DNA of 64,000 bases from the NCBI RefSeq assembly GCF_016722765.1, contig NZ_JAEQND010000001.1, positions 310,001 to 374,000 on the forward strand. The letters run 5' to 3'. The first letter of the stretch is position 1; each line of letters starts with the position of its first letter. The translations under genes were made by a program, and so were the position numbers. Below the pieces are notes generated by a model that was given only the letters and a program-made list of their open reading frames with translations, ran no database searches and was not told the DNA's origin. This document shows positions 1 to 8,099 of the stretch, in pieces. This stretch comes from Ramlibacter alkalitolerans. Its GTDB lineage: Bacteria; Pseudomonadota; Gammaproteobacteria; Burkholderiales; Burkholderiaceae_C.

Positions 1-100
1 CGGTCGGAAATTCTAGGCCGAGCCGGGCAGGGGGCGACGGCGGCCCCGGGCGCCGACAGCTTAGGGCCAGCAAGCGGCCCTCGTAAGCAGGGTTTATGCC

Positions 101-116
101 CGGTGGCATGCCACCG
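101..116. repeat. Perfect 16-bp palindrome
   Basis: CGGTGGCATGCCACCG is a perfect dyad lying just past the stop codon of the lysR-type gene. It could fold as a hairpin at the end of that transcript, but no T tract follows on the minus strand, so a rho-independent terminator is not well supported. In the rest of positions 1-127 I recognise nothing. Confidence 0.4.
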
Positions 117-127
117 CCGCGGGGCTG

Positions 128-1075
128 CTATTCCTTCAGGAGCGAGGCAGCGCCGCCTTCGTTCACGAGAAAGTTCCACAGCGCCTGCGCCGTGCCCTTG
201 GGTGTGTGCTTGCCGCCGGGGCGCTCGCGGTACGCGCGCACGTCCATGGTCACCGCCAGGGCACCCAGGTCCGCCGGCGCGGCGGGCACCAGCTTGTGCG
301 CGCGCAACTCCTTCTTCACGGCGCTGTAGGGCAGGAAGGCGATGCCGTGGCCTTCCACCGCCATCACCTTCAGGCCCTCGGCCATGTCGGTCTCGTAGAC
401 GCGATCGAGGTGGATGGCGGTGCCGGCCTGCTTCAGGAGCAGGTCCGTCACCTGCCCCAGGTACGCGCCGGGCGCGTACCCGAGATAAGGCAGGGGCTGC
501 GCACTGCGCCCGGGCAGGCGGAACACGGGCTCGCCGGTGCCGTCCGGCCTGCAGTAGGGCGCGAGCGTCTCCTGGCCGAGCGTGACGACTTCATAGCGGC
601 CGGCATCGAGCTGCAGCGGCTGCGCGGCGTGGTCGTAGGCGATCAGCACGTCGCAACTGCCCTCCACCAGGCGCATCGCCGCGTCATGCACGTTCAGCGC
701 GATCAGGCGGCTCTTGATCGGCCCGAACTTCTCGCGCAGGCTGGACATCCAGGCCGGAAAGAAGGTGAAGGCCAGCGTGTGCGGCACCGCGAACTCGATC
801 ACGTCGTGGCCCACCGACGCGTGCCCGCGCAGCATGGCGCGCGTGCTTTGCAGCGCCTGCAGCATCTCCAGCGACTGCGCGTAGAGCGTCTCGCCCGCGG
901 GCGTGAGACGGGTCGGATACGAACTGCGGTCGACGAGGTCCGTGCCCGCCCACGCCTCCAGGGCCTGGATGCGGCGCGAGAACGCAGGCTGCGTGACGTG
1001 GCGCAACTGCGCCGAGCGGCTGAAGCTACGCGTTTCGGCAAGGCTGACGAAGTCTTCCAGCCATTTGGTTTCCAT
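128..1075 (-). CDS. LysR-type regulator, HypT/YjiE-like
   Basis: A DNA-binding transcriptional regulator of 315 residues, the usual LysR length. The N-terminal winged helix-turn-helix (about residues 1-60) includes SFSRSAQLRHVTQPAFSRRI, and a LysR substrate-binding domain fills the rest (about 90-295). The opening METKWLEDF and the VTQPAFSRRIQALE stretch resemble E. coli HypT (YjiE), a hypochlorite-responsive LysR protein. That likeness is from memory of the sequence, and the inducer here is unknown. The ATG at 1075 was chosen over a start 19 codons upstream because the family begins right at this motif. No divergently transcribed target abuts it, since the next stretch upstream is repeat-rich DNA. 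Confidence 0.85.
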   Translation of the reverse strand: METKWLEDFVSLAETRSFSRSAQLRHVTQPAFSRRIQALEAWAGTDLVDRSSYPTRLTPAGETLYAQSLEMLQALQSTRAMLRGHASVGHDVIEFAVPHTLAFTFFPAWMSSLREKFGPIKSRLIALNVHDAAMRLVEGSCDVLIAYDHAAQPLQLDAGRYEVVTLGQETLAPYCRPDGTGEPVFRLPGRSAQPLPYLGYAPGAYLGQVTDLLLKQAGTAIHLDRVYETDMAEGLKVMAVEGHGIAFLPYSAVKKELRAHKLVPAAPADLGALAVTMDVRAYRERPGGKHTPKGTAQALWNFLVNEGGAASLLKE

Positions 1076-1148
1076 CGGGGGATTATGGCGATCCGAGCGC
1101 AGGTGACTCTCGCCACCATCGCTGGCGAGCACCTGTTGCCTTCCCGCC

Positions 1149-1274
1149 GGACCAGCCCGGGACTATCCGTCTCAGCGACTGTCCCCCGGCGCGGGTGAGA
1201 CGCGTTGCCCGTGCTGGCACCACGCCCGCGCCTCCTCCTTTATGTCGCAGAGCCGGATAGTCCCGAGCTGGTCC
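1149..1274 (-). repeat. Palindromic element, copy A
   Basis: First of three copies of a 126-130 bp element. Read on the minus strand, it starts with a 21-bp arm (GGACCAGCTCGGG then ACTATCCG) that is repeated inverted at the other end with one mismatch. Inside the arms come CTCTGCGAC and a conserved purine-rich AAGGAGGAGG segment. It lies in the opposite orientation to copies B and C and is the most diverged of the three. It has no coding capacity. Confidence 0.75.
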
Positions 1275-1372
1275 TGCCACCTGCGCGTTCGAGCAGGGCG
1301 GCTTCGATTTGGCTTCCTCGGCCCCCCCGGGTGCGCTCACCGGAGACACGCCACCCGAGCGCGCGCCATGCA

Positions 1373-1498
1373 GGACCAGGATGGGACAGTCCGACTCGGC
1401 GACATCAAGGAGGAGGCGCGGGCGTAGTGCCAGCTTCGCGCCAGTCTCCCATCCGCGCCGGGGGACAGTCGCCGAGGCGGACTGTCCCATCCTGGTCC
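1373..1498 (+). repeat. Palindromic element, copy B
   Basis: Second copy of the element. Its arms GGACCAGGATGGG-ACAGTCCG are perfectly inverted over 21 bp, and a second inverted segment, CTCGGCGAC/GTCGCCGAG, extends the stem to about 31 bp. The interior carries ATCAAGGAGGAGG and CCAGTCTCCCATCCGCGCCG, nearly identical to copy C. The whole unit could extrude as a long hairpin or be read as a structured RNA. No transposase is nearby, so a MITE-like or REP-like nature is inference. Confidence 0.8.
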
Positions 1499-1572
1499 GG
1501 CAAGAGGGAAGCAGGCGTCCACGGCAAGGTGCGGGGAGCGCGCAGAAACCTGGACCCCCGCCTCCGCGGGGG

Positions 1573-1656
1573 TGACGATTGGCCGCCTCTGCGGGGATGA
1601 CGGTTGGCCGCCTCTGCGGAGGTGACTATTGGCCGCTCCTGCCGCGTGACGGCTGG
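1573..1656. repeat. Degenerate 25-bp tandem repeat
   Basis: Three units of 24-25 bp start at 1573, 1598 and 1623, each reading roughly TGACgaTTGGCCGCcTCTGC followed by GGGGA, GGAGG or GCG. A fourth, partial unit starts at 1647. The array grows out of a REP-like hairpin (CCCCCGCCTCCGCGGGGG) just before it and ends at the 3' end of the phasin-like gene. Confidence 0.65.
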
Positions 1657-1661
1657 CGGCC

Positions 1662-2018
1662 TCAGCGCAACGACGTCCGCGCCAGCCGGCGGGCGTTCGC
1701 GGTTGCCTTGCGGTGCACCGGGGCCATTCCGCGCGCCATCACATGCTGCACATCCAGCAGGGGCACGCGCGCGCCTTGCAGCATCGCCAGCCAGGCTTTC
1801 TGCGAGGCCTCCACCATGGCCCATCCCATGGCGAACCACGACTGCCAGAAGGCATGCACCTTCTCCTGCGCCATGCCGTGGAACTCGCGCTGGTCGCGGG
1901 CGTTGGGCCGCGGGCCGGCGAGGGCCAGGCGGGTGAGCCGGTGGGCGACCACCTGCGGCACGGCAAAGGCGAGTTCGGTGGCCTGGTGGGCGAGGCGGGG
2001 AGAGCTGCGAGATTTCAT
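1662..2018 (-). CDS. Phasin-like granule-associated protein
   Basis: A basic 118-residue protein with no signal peptide and a central amphipathic, Trp-rich helix region (about residues 50-90, with FWQSWFAMGWAMVE). I associate this pattern with short Comamonadaceae proteins annotated as polyhydroxyalkanoate granule-associated phasins, which would coat storage granules in the cytoplasm. That assignment is family recall and is not proven by a motif here. The start ATG at 2018 gives a plausible MKSRSS N terminus. It stands alone, 48 bases beyond the stop of the VOC gene, with the repeat array at its 3' end. Confidence 0.5.
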   Translation of the reverse strand: MKSRSSPRLAHQATELAFAVPQVVAHRLTRLALAGPRPNARDQREFHGMAQEKVHAFWQSWFAMGWAMVEASQKAWLAMLQGARVPLLDVQHVMARGMAPVHRKATANARRLARTSLR

Positions 2019-2066
2019 GGACGCAGTCTGTGCAAGCCCCGTGCCGCCCGCTGTCGGCCGACTTCG

Positions 2067-2483
2067 TCAGTGGGACGGCGGGTTCGGCGGACCCTTGAGT
2101 TCCACCGTGTTGCCCTCGGGGTCGCTGAGATAGATCGAAGGTCCCTGCCCTTCGGCGCCGAAGCGCTGCGCCACCTCACCCGGCTCCACGCCGTGCGCGC
2201 GCAGGTGGGCGCGGATCGCGTCGGCGTCCCAGGGGTCGACGCGCAGGCAGAAGTGGTCCAGGTTGCGGCCTTCGCGTCCCGGCGCCGCACCGCCGGCGCG
2301 CCCGATGTCGCTGTCCACGGGGATCAGGTCGATCAGGCCGCGGCCGGCGCGCAACTGCACGAGCCGGATCTTCTCGTCGATGCGGTGCACCGGGCAAGCC
2401 AGCACCTCGCCGTAGAAACGGACCATGGCATCGACGTCCTTCACGCGCAGGACGAGGTGGTCGATGTCGCGGATGTTCAGCAT
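2067..2483 (-). CDS. VOC family protein (glyoxalase/bleomycin-resistance fold)
   Basis: A 138-residue single-chain vicinal-oxygen-chelate protein. Paired beta-alpha-beta units begin at IDHLVLRVKDVDAMVRFY (about 6-23) and LDHFCLRVDP (about 75-84). It ends with the family's typical SIYLSDPEGNTVEL, and the metal-ligand pattern His-8, His-77 and Glu near 128 is visible. The family includes isomerases, dioxygenases and antibiotic-binding proteins, so the substrate cannot be told. A good Shine-Dalgarno (AAAGGA) precedes the ATG at 2483. It follows the yfcE-like gene after 12 bases and is probably co-transcribed with it. Confidence 0.8.
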   Translation of the reverse strand: MLNIRDIDHLVLRVKDVDAMVRFYGEVLACPVHRIDEKIRLVQLRAGRGLIDLIPVDSDIGRAGGAAPGREGRNLDHFCLRVDPWDADAIRAHLRAHGVEPGEVAQRFGAEGQGPSIYLSDPEGNTVELKGPPNPPSH

Positions 2484-2495
2484 GGCAGCGTCCTT

Positions 2496-2948
2496 TCAGA
2501 AGGGCATGAGCCTGGCCGCCACGCGGCCCTGCTCCACGATCAGCTCGCCGGCGGAGATCGGCAGCTTGAAGCGCCGCGGGCCGGCGCTGCCCGGGTTCAC
2601 GTACAGCACGCCGTCGCGTTCGTCGACCAGCGGCTTGTGCGAATGGCCCGTGATCACGGCAGCGACGTCGGCAGGCGGCGGAGCGCGCCGCAGGTCGGCG
2701 ATGTCGTGCACGACGAGGATGGTGGCGCCGCCGAGCCGCACGATTTCGCGTTCGCGCAGGCACCCGGCCCAGGCGCCCCGGTCGTTGTTGCCGCGCACCG
2801 CGGTGAGCGGCGCGATGCGCGCGAGTTCCTGCAGCACGGCCTCGCCGCAGATGTCGCCGGCGTGCAGGATGTGATCGCTGCCGCGCAGCCAGTCCAGCAC
2901 TTCCGGCCGCAGCAGGTCGTGGGTGTCGGAGACGAGGCCGATGCGCAA
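2496..2948 (-). CDS. YfcE/MJ0936-type metallophosphoesterase
   Basis: A calcineurin-like phosphodiesterase, 150 residues from a TTG start at 2948 (family proteins begin at the IGLVSDTHD motif). An ATG at 2993 would add 15 unlikely residues (MPTCSPRC...) and overlap the upstream gene by 38 bases. Metal-binding motifs are all present: SDTHD, HAGDIC, GNND, VVHD, and the GHSHKP motif, followed by NPGSAGPRR. The family hydrolyses phosphodiesters such as bis-pNPP with Mn2+; the physiological substrate is unknown. It lies in a minus-strand run with the SnoaL-like and VOC genes. Confidence 0.85.
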   Translation of the reverse strand: MRIGLVSDTHDLLRPEVLDWLRGSDHILHAGDICGEAVLQELARIAPLTAVRGNNDRGAWAGCLREREIVRLGGATILVVHDIADLRRAPPPADVAAVITGHSHKPLVDERDGVLYVNPGSAGPRRFKLPISAGELIVEQGRVAARLMPF

Positions 2949-2955
2949 GGCTGCT

Positions 2956-3357
2956 TCAGTCCGCCGGCTGCACCGGGGTGAGCAGGTTGGCATCGCGCGC
3001 CAGCCGCCAGCGGCCCTGCTCCTTGCGCACCACGGTGAGCGTGTAGCCGCTGCGCTCCATGCCCGCTTCGGCGCCCGGCGGCGTGACCTTCACCCACAGG
3101 CGCGTCCACAGGAAACCCCAGTCGCCCACCACCTGCACTTCCTGGATCTCGGCCTCGCCCTCGATGCGCGGCGCGCCGGGGCCGGCCTGCGACTGCGCCG
3201 CGGCCGCGAATTCGTCCTTGCGCATCGGCGCACGCCCGGGCAGCAGGAACACCACGTCGTCGGTGACGAGGTCCAGCACCGTCGCGGTGTCGCCCGCCTT
3301 GGAAGCCTGCATCCAGGTGTGGACCAGGTCGCGGATCTGCTGTTCGTCTGGGGTCAT
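2956..3357 (-). CDS. SnoaL-like/DUF4440 (NTF2-fold) protein
   Basis: A 133-residue NTF2-like fold protein of the SgcJ/EcaC type. The long first helix MTPDEQQIRDLVHTWMQASKAGD is followed by VLDLVTDDVVFLLPG, and the sheet motif YTLTVVRKEQGRWRLARDAN ends the domain. Members are small hydrolases, isomerases or ligand-binding proteins, and none can be singled out. The ATG at 3357 is fixed by the family N terminus. The gene is divergent from the MFS transporter (48 bases between starts), so the two may share a control region. Confidence 0.8.
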   Translation of the reverse strand: MTPDEQQIRDLVHTWMQASKAGDTATVLDLVTDDVVFLLPGRAPMRKDEFAAAAQSQAGPGAPRIEGEAEIQEVQVVGDWGFLWTRLWVKVTPPGAEAGMERSGYTLTVVRKEQGRWRLARDANLLTPVQPAD

Positions 3358-3405
3358 CGCGGCTCCGGAAAGGATGGGGTCGGCCGGTGGCCGTATGCTG
3401 CGGCG

Positions 3406-4599
3406 ATGAGCACGGCCGTCCCTCGCCACATTCTGCCGGTGATCGTCCTGTCGCAGTTCGCCGGCACCTCGCTCTGGTTCGCGGTCAACGCCGTGATGCC
3501 CGACCTGCAGCGCGACTGGGGGCTGCCCGCCGAGGCACTCGGCACCCTCACCTCCGCCGTGCAGCTCGGTTTCGTCGCGGGCACGCTGGCCTTTGCGCTG
3601 CTGATGCTGGCCGACCGCTTCCCGCCCGGCCGCGTGTTCCTGGCGTGCGCGGTGCTCGGGGCGCTGTGCAACGCCGGCATGCTGCTGGCCGACGGCCGCC
3701 TGGGCGTGCTGCTGGCGCTGCGCTTCGCCATCGGCTTCCTGCTGGCCGGCGTGTACCCGGTCGGCATGAAGATCGCCGCCAGCTGGTATCGCGAACGGCT
3801 CGGGGCCGTGATGGGCGTGTTGATCGGCGCCCTGGTGCTCGGGACGGCGCTGCCGCACGGATTGCGCGCGCTGGCCGGCGACGGCAGCGGGCTGTCGTTC
3901 ACGGTGGGCGGCTTGGCGCCCTGGCAGCTGGTCGTGCTGGCCGTCTCCGCCCTGGCCATTGCGGGCGGCCTGGCGACGGCGATGCTCGTGCCGCCGCATC
4001 CCCAGGCGATGCACGCGGCGCGCATCACGCCGCGTGCGCTGGGCCTGATCTGGTCGGACCGGCGGGTGCGCGCCTCGGTCTTCGGCTACTTCGGCCACAT
4101 GTGGGAGCTGTATTCCTTCATCGTGCTGGTGCCGCTGATCCTGGCCACGCGGCTGGCGGGGCGCAGCGTCAGCGCCGGCGCGTTCTGGGCCATAGGCGCC
4201 GGCTTCGCCGGCTGCGTCGTCGGCGGGCTGCTGGTGCGCCGCCTGGGCAGCGCGCGCGTCGCACAACTGCAACTGGCGACCAGCGGTGCCTGCTGCCTGG
4301 CCGCGCCGCTGATGCTGGTGGCGCCCCTGCCGCTGTTCATCGCCTGGATGCTGCTGTGGGGCGCTACGGTCTCCGGAGACTCGCCGCAGTTCTCGACGCT
4401 GACGGCACAGAACGCCCCGCCCTCGGTGGTCGGCAGCGTGCTGACCTTCACCAACTGCATCGGCTTCGCGATTTCCGTGGTCAGCATCGAGGTGTTCGTG
4501 CGCGCGGCGCAGACCTGGCCGCTGGCCGTGGTGCTGCCGGCACTCGGGATCGGCCCGGCGCTCGGGCTGTGGATGCTGGCGCCGTTGCTGCGCCGCTAA
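3406..4599 (+). CDS. MFS transporter
   Basis: A major facilitator superfamily permease of 397 residues with about 12 hydrophobic segments. The first helix region has FAGTSLWFAVNAVMPDL. A loop MLADRFPPGRVF between helices 2 and 3 corresponds to the MFS motif GxLaDrxGrkxxl. A second repeat starts near residue 210 (SVFGYFGHMWELYSF). The profile resembles CynX/NarK-like permeases, but the substrate is unknown. ATG 3406 was chosen because the frame upstream reads antisense to the SnoaL gene. It ends with a 4-base convergent overlap with the SRPBCC gene. Confidence 0.85.
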   Translation: MSTAVPRHILPVIVLSQFAGTSLWFAVNAVMPDLQRDWGLPAEALGTLTSAVQLGFVAGTLAFALLMLADRFPPGRVFLACAVLGALCNAGMLLADGRLGVLLALRFAIGFLLAGVYPVGMKIAASWYRERLGAVMGVLIGALVLGTALPHGLRALAGDGSGLSFTVGGLAPWQLVVLAVSALAIAGGLATAMLVPPHPQAMHAARITPRALGLIWSDRRVRASVFGYFGHMWELYSFIVLVPLILATRLAGRSVSAGAFWAIGAGFAGCVVGGLLVRRLGSARVAQLQLATSGACCLAAPLMLVAPLPLFIAWMLLWGATVSGDSPQFSTLTAQNAPPSVVGSVLTFTNCIGFAISVVSIEVFVRAAQTWPLAVVLPALGIGPALGLWMLAPLLRR

Positions 4600-5042
4600 C
4601 CGGGAATTTCCGCTTCCACCAGCTGCTTGAGCAGGGTGAGCGATTCCTGCCATCCCATGTAGCAGGCCTCCGTGGGGATCACCTCCGGGATGCCTTCCTG
4701 CACCACCTCCATCTCGGTGCCGCCGAACACTTCGCGCAGCGTGACCGTGGTGGTCATTTCCCCTGGCAGGTTCGGGTCGTCGAAGGCGCTGGTGTAGCGC
4801 AGGCGCTGGCTCGGCACCAGTTCCAGGTAGGTGCCGCCGAACGAGTGACTGTGGCCGCTGGAAAAATTCGTGAACGACATGCGCCACTTGCCGTCGACGC
4901 GCGCGTCCATCTGGTGCACCGTGCCCGTGAAGCCGTTCGGCGGCAGCCACTTGGCCATGGCCGCGGGATCGAGGAAGGCGCGATAGAGCCGCTCGGGGCG
5001 GGTGCGCAGCACGCGGTGCAATCGGACGGTGTTGGTCGCCAT
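4596..5042 (-). CDS. SRPBCC/AHSA1-like protein
   Basis: A 148-residue START/Bet v1-like (AHSA1) protein, recognisable from the opening VRLHRVLRTRPERLYRAFLDPAAMAKWLPP, the middle FGGTYLELVPSQRLRYTSAF and the closing GWQESLTLLKQLVE. These proteins have a hydrophobic cavity and bind ligands or co-chaperones; no enzymatic residue can be assigned. ATG 5042 follows a usable GGAGGCACC ribosome-binding sequence. It converges on the MFS gene, sharing four bases with its stop. Confidence 0.85.
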   Translation of the reverse strand: MATNTVRLHRVLRTRPERLYRAFLDPAAMAKWLPPNGFTGTVHQMDARVDGKWRMSFTNFSSGHSHSFGGTYLELVPSQRLRYTSAFDDPNLPGEMTTTVTLREVFGGTEMEVVQEGIPEVIPTEACYMGWQESLTLLKQLVEAEIPG

Positions 5043-5145
5043 GGTGCCTCCAGGTCGGGAAGGCATGCTAGCAGGCGGGTGGCGGATCCGGCCTGCAGAG
5101 AATGCAGCGGCGTGTAACCCCGGCTGAGGACGGGTGACGGGGAAC

Positions 5146-5183
5146 AGCGCTGGGGTTTCGCTTCGCTCCACCGCCAGCCTACG
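5146..5183. repeat. CGTAGGCTGG repeat family, half element
   Basis: The sequence AGCGCTGGGG...CCACCGCCAGCCTACG matches one half of the larger elements at 10598-10735 and 41019-41140. Only the right terminus (CCGCCAGCCTACG) and the internal CGCTGGGG block are present, so this looks like a solo half or an eroded copy. Confidence 0.6.
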
Positions 5184-5204
5184 GGAGGCGTGGCCGCGCC
5201 AGCC

Positions 5205-5498
5205 TCATACCGGCACCTTGCGATCCAGTGCCTTGCTCCAATGCAGGACTTCCACTTGCTCGCGCAGGCCGCAGGTGTAGAACGGGTCGGTCTCCATCAA
5301 TTCCATCACCGCTTCCTTGGAAGGCGCCTCGACGATCCACAAGCCGCCCTTGGGGACCATGCCCGGTTCCACGCGCAGCGATCCCGCAACGAGCACCATG
5401 TCACCGTGCCCCTCGACCCAGCGGATGTGCGCATCGAGATTGGCCGTGCGCAAGTGGCCGCGACCGGGCTTGTCGGTGAAGAGGACGGCGAACAGCAT
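5205..5498 (-). CDS. YciI family protein
   Basis: A 97-residue YciI-type protein (dimeric alpha-beta barrel). MLFAVLFTDKPG, the conserved LDAHIRWVEGHGDMVLVAGSL and the C-terminal TDPFYTCGL match the family, including the conserved His-Asp pair region. The ATG at 5498 is preferred to a GTG three codons upstream because YciI proteins start directly with this strand. Function is unknown in general; members have been linked to small-molecule or muconolactone-type chemistry. It stands between repeat elements. Confidence 0.8.
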   Translation of the reverse strand: MLFAVLFTDKPGRGHLRTANLDAHIRWVEGHGDMVLVAGSLRVEPGMVPKGGLWIVEAPSKEAVMELMETDPFYTCGLREQVEVLHWSKALDRKVPV

Positions 5499-5612
5499 GG
5501 GGTGCACAGCTTAGCGAAACTGCGCGCCCCTTCGGAGTGCGGGGTCCGTCGCGGCAGGCGCTGCGCGGTGCGGGCCTCCCAGGGGCCACGCGTCTCACGA
5601 CCGCACAGTGCA

Positions 5613-5742
5613 GGACCAGGACGGGTCCCTGTCCGACTCGGCGACATCAAGGAGGAGGGGCGGGCGTATCGCCAGCTTCGCGCCAGTCTCCCATCCGCGC
5701 CGGGGGACAGTCGCAGAGGCGGACAGGGACCCGGCCTGGTCC
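5613..5742 (+). repeat. Palindromic element, copy C
   Basis: Third copy of the element at 1149 and 1373. Its 23-bp arms (GGACCAGGACGGG then TCCCTGTCCG) are inverted at the far end with one mismatch. The interior (CTCGGCGACATCAAGGAGG, then CCAGCTTCGCGCCAGTCTCC) is almost identical to copy B. The arm centre differs from copies A and B yet is still complementary to its own partner. That indicates conserved pairing rather than conserved sequence. Confidence 0.8.
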
Positions 5743-5793
5743 GGTCCGGAGCGCACCGGAAGAAATGCGCACCGCCCATCCGCGCAAGAAATG

Positions 5794-5820
5794 AAAAAGG
5801 GCACCGCCAAGCGATGCCCT
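5794..5820 (-). terminator. Rho-independent terminator of actP
   Basis: On the minus strand AGGGCATCG - CTTGG - CGGTGCCCT forms a 9-bp stem (one T.G pair) with a 5-base loop, directly followed by TTTTTC. It lies 32 bases past the actP stop codon and has the textbook shape. Confidence 0.85.
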
Positions 5821-5852
5821 CATTGCGCCGTGTGCGCGAACGGCAGAGGCGA

Positions 5853-7580
5853 TCAGTGCCCCGACGCTCCCGCAGCACCGAGCCCGGTCTCCGAACGCAC
5901 CTGCTGCGCCTCGAACAGGCCGCGTTCCGTCGCGGCTTGTGCGCTGCGGTCCAGGATCGAGAACAGCCAGATGCCCACGAAGCCGATGGTCATCGAGAAC
6001 AGGGCCGGCGAGGTGTAGGGGAACCAGGCGCTGCCCTTCGGGTTGCCCAGGGTCACTTCCCACACCGAGGGCGACACCACCGTCAGCGCCACGGAGGAGA
6101 TCAGGCCCAGGAACCCGCCGATCACGGCGCCTTTGGTCGTGCAGTCCTTCCACAGCACCGACATGAACAGCACCGGGAAGTTCGCCGAGGCCGCGATGGC
6201 GAAGGCGAGCGACACCATGAAGGCGATGTTCTGCTTCTCGAAGACGATGCCCAGCACCACCGCGACGATGCCCAGGGCGATGGTCGTGATGCGCGAGACC
6301 TTCAGCTCGGAAGCGCTGTCGGCCTTGCCCTTCTTGAACACCGTGGCATACAGGTCGTGCGACACCGCCGATGCGCCGGAGAGCGTCAGGCCGGCCACCA
6401 CCGCGAGGATGGTCGCGAAGGCCACGGCGGAGATGAAACCGTAGAACACGTCGCCGCCCACGCTCTTGGCCACCAGCACCGCCGCCATGTTGGCCGTGCC
6501 CGCGCCGCCCTTGATGATGCCCTTGGAGACATCGGCGAACTCGGGGTTGGTCAGCACCAGCGCGATGGCGCCGAAGCCGATGATGAAGATCAGGACGTAG
6601 AAGTAGCCGATCCAGGTGGTGGCCCAGAACACCGACTTGCGTGCTTCCTTCGCATCGGGCACCGTGAAGAAGCGCATCAGGATGTGGGGCAGGCCCGCGG
6701 TGCCGAACATCAGCGCCATGCCGAAGCTGATGGCGGAGATCGGGTCCTTCACGAAGCCGCCCGGCCGCATGATGGAGCCGCCGACATCGCCGGCTTCCGC
6801 CGCGCTCTTGCCGGCCATCGCCGCGATGGCGGTCTTGACCTGCACGCCCTTGGAGAACAGCGCCTCGGGGCTGAAGCCGAACTGCGCCAGCACCATGAAG
6901 GCCATGAAGCTCACGCCGGCCAGCAGCAGGCAGGCCTTGATGATCTGCACCCAGGTGGTGGCCGTCATGCCGCCGAAGAGCACGTACACCATCATCAGGC
7001 CGCCGACCAGCACCACCGCGATCCAGTAATCCAGGCCGAACAGCAGCTTGATCAGCTGGCCGGCACCGACCATCTGCGCGATCAGGTAGAAGGCCACGAC
7101 GACCAGCGTGCCCGAAGCCGCGAAGGCGCGGATCGGCGTCTGCTTGAAGCGGTAGCCGGCCACGTCGGCGAAGGTGAACTTGCCCAGGTTGCGCAGGCGC
7201 TCCGCCATCAGGAAGGTGATCACGGGCCAGCCCACGAGGAAGCCGATCGAGTAGATCAGGCCGTCGTAGCCGGTGGCCATCACGGCCGCGGAGATCCCCA
7301 GGAAGGAGGCCGCGGACATGTAGTCGCCGGCGATCGCCAGGCCGTTCTGGAAGCCGGTGATGCCGCCGCCGGCGGTGTAGAAATCGGCCGCCGAGCGGGT
7401 GCGCGCGGCAGCCCACTTGGTGATCCACAGCGTCAGCAGCACGAAGGCCGCGAACATGCTGATGGCCGTCCAGTTGGTGGCCTGCTTGGCGGCCTGGCCG
7501 GGGCCGTCGCCCGCGGCCAGAACGGCGAGGGGAGCGGCCAGCGCGGCGAGCGCGAGGAGATGGCGGTGCAGGCGCGTCAT
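5853..7580 (-). CDS. actP: Cation/acetate symporter ActP
   Basis: A sodium:solute symporter of 575 residues, close to E. coli ActP in length, importing acetate and related short carboxylates across the inner membrane. An N-terminal hydrophobic leader ([16 protein letters not shown]) is followed by about 13 membrane segments. SSS-family landmarks visible are [32 protein letters not shown] (about 63-95), [16 protein letters not shown] and [18 protein letters not shown]. It begins at ATG 7580, overlapping the stop of the DUF485 gene by four bases (ATGA), the standard DUF485-actP arrangement. A strong terminator follows. Confidence 0.95.
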   Translation of the reverse strand: MTRLHRHLLALAALAAPLAVLAAGDGPGQAAKQATNWTAISMFAAFVLLTLWITKWAAARTRSAADFYTAGGGITGFQNGLAIAGDYMSAASFLGISAAVMATGYDGLIYSIGFLVGWPVITFLMAERLRNLGKFTFADVAGYRFKQTPIRAFAASGTLVVVAFYLIAQMVGAGQLIKLLFGLDYWIAVVLVGGLMMVYVLFGGMTATTWVQIIKACLLLAGVSFMAFMVLAQFGFSPEALFSKGVQVKTAIAAMAGKSAAEAGDVGGSIMRPGGFVKDPISAISFGMALMFGTAGLPHILMRFFTVPDAKEARKSVFWATTWIGYFYVLIFIIGFGAIALVLTNPEFADVSKGIIKGGAGTANMAAVLVAKSVGGDVFYGFISAVAFATILAVVAGLTLSGASAVSHDLYATVFKKGKADSASELKVSRITTIALGIVAVVLGIVFEKQNIAFMVSLAFAIAASANFPVLFMSVLWKDCTTKGAVIGGFLGLISSVALTVVSPSVWEVTLGNPKGSAWFPYTSPALFSMTIGFVGIWLFSILDRSAQAATERGLFEAQQVRSETGLGAAGASGH

Positions 7581-7954
7581 TTCACTTCTTCCTCGAGGAT
7601 GGCGCGCGTGAGCGCATCGTATTCGGAGTTGGCGCGGCGGACATAGAAGCCGGTGATCAGCACGGTGAAGATGATCACGCCCATGCCGATCGGCACGCCC
7701 AGCGTGGTGACGCCGGCGCCGATCGGCTGCGACAGGAAGGGCTTGTTCCACGCGATGAGCGCGATGTAGCCGTAGTACACGACCATCATCGCGAGCGTCA
7801 GCGTCCAGCCGAAGGTGTTGCGCTTGCGGCGCAGTTCCTGGTACTTGGGATTGGCGCGGATGCGCGCTGTCACGTCGTCCGCCCGCGGTGCCTGGCCCCT
7901 GGCCGGGCGCTTGCCGCCCCCAGGGATGATTGCGTCCAATGCTGTCTCGCTCAC
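7577..7954 (-). CDS. DUF485 inner-membrane protein (YjcH-like)
   Basis: A 125-residue protein with a DUF485 domain in its C-terminal two thirds: [21 protein letters not shown] followed by two membrane segments (about 53-75 and 85-107) and a cytoplasmic [16 protein letters not shown] tail. Such proteins are almost always encoded before actP and are thought to assist the permease. The start is GTG at 7954 with an AAGGGG ribosome-binding site eight bases upstream. Translation is coupled to actP by the ATGA overlap. It is divergent from the DUF294 protein across 145 bases. Confidence 0.9.
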   Translation of the reverse strand: MSETALDAIIPGGGKRPARGQAPRADDVTARIRANPKYQELRRKRNTFGWTLTLAMMVVYYGYIALIAWNKPFLSQPIGAGVTTLGVPIGMGVIIFTVLITGFYVRRANSEYDALTRAILEEEVK

Positions 7955-8099
7955 TCTTGTCCCCTTTGCTTTTGACGAGGCGCAAGTGTGGGCAGGCATG
8001 CTGACCCAAATCTGACCGCGGCGCACGTGCCGGTGCACCCCGCTGCAATTGATGCAGCGCAAGTGCCGCGGGTCGCGAGCCGCAATCATCGGGGGGCCC

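Larger units (their letters stand above)
1076..1661. other. Gene-free, repeat-rich stretch
   Basis: No credible coding frame is seen in this 586-base gap between the lysR-type and phasin-like genes. It holds two copies of a 126-bp palindromic element in opposite orientation (1149-1274 and 1373-1498), a short REP-like hairpin around 1555-1572, and about three degenerate 25-bp tandem units (1573-1656). Frames open across the gap in both strands are compositional. Confidence 0.7.
5499..5852. other. Gene-free stretch with repeat copy C and a terminator
   Basis: No coding frame is credible in these 354 bases. They contain the third palindromic element (5613-5742) and the actP terminator (5794-5820). 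Frames that appear open here run through the inverted repeat and resemble nothing known. Confidence 0.7.

Noticed and set aside
1..127. End of an upstream gene on the minus strand
   Set aside because: No frame could be tied to a protein family in these bases.
1149..1498. Insertion sequence remnant
   Set aside because: The repeats have no transposase fragment and are too short and symmetric; better described as palindromic elements.
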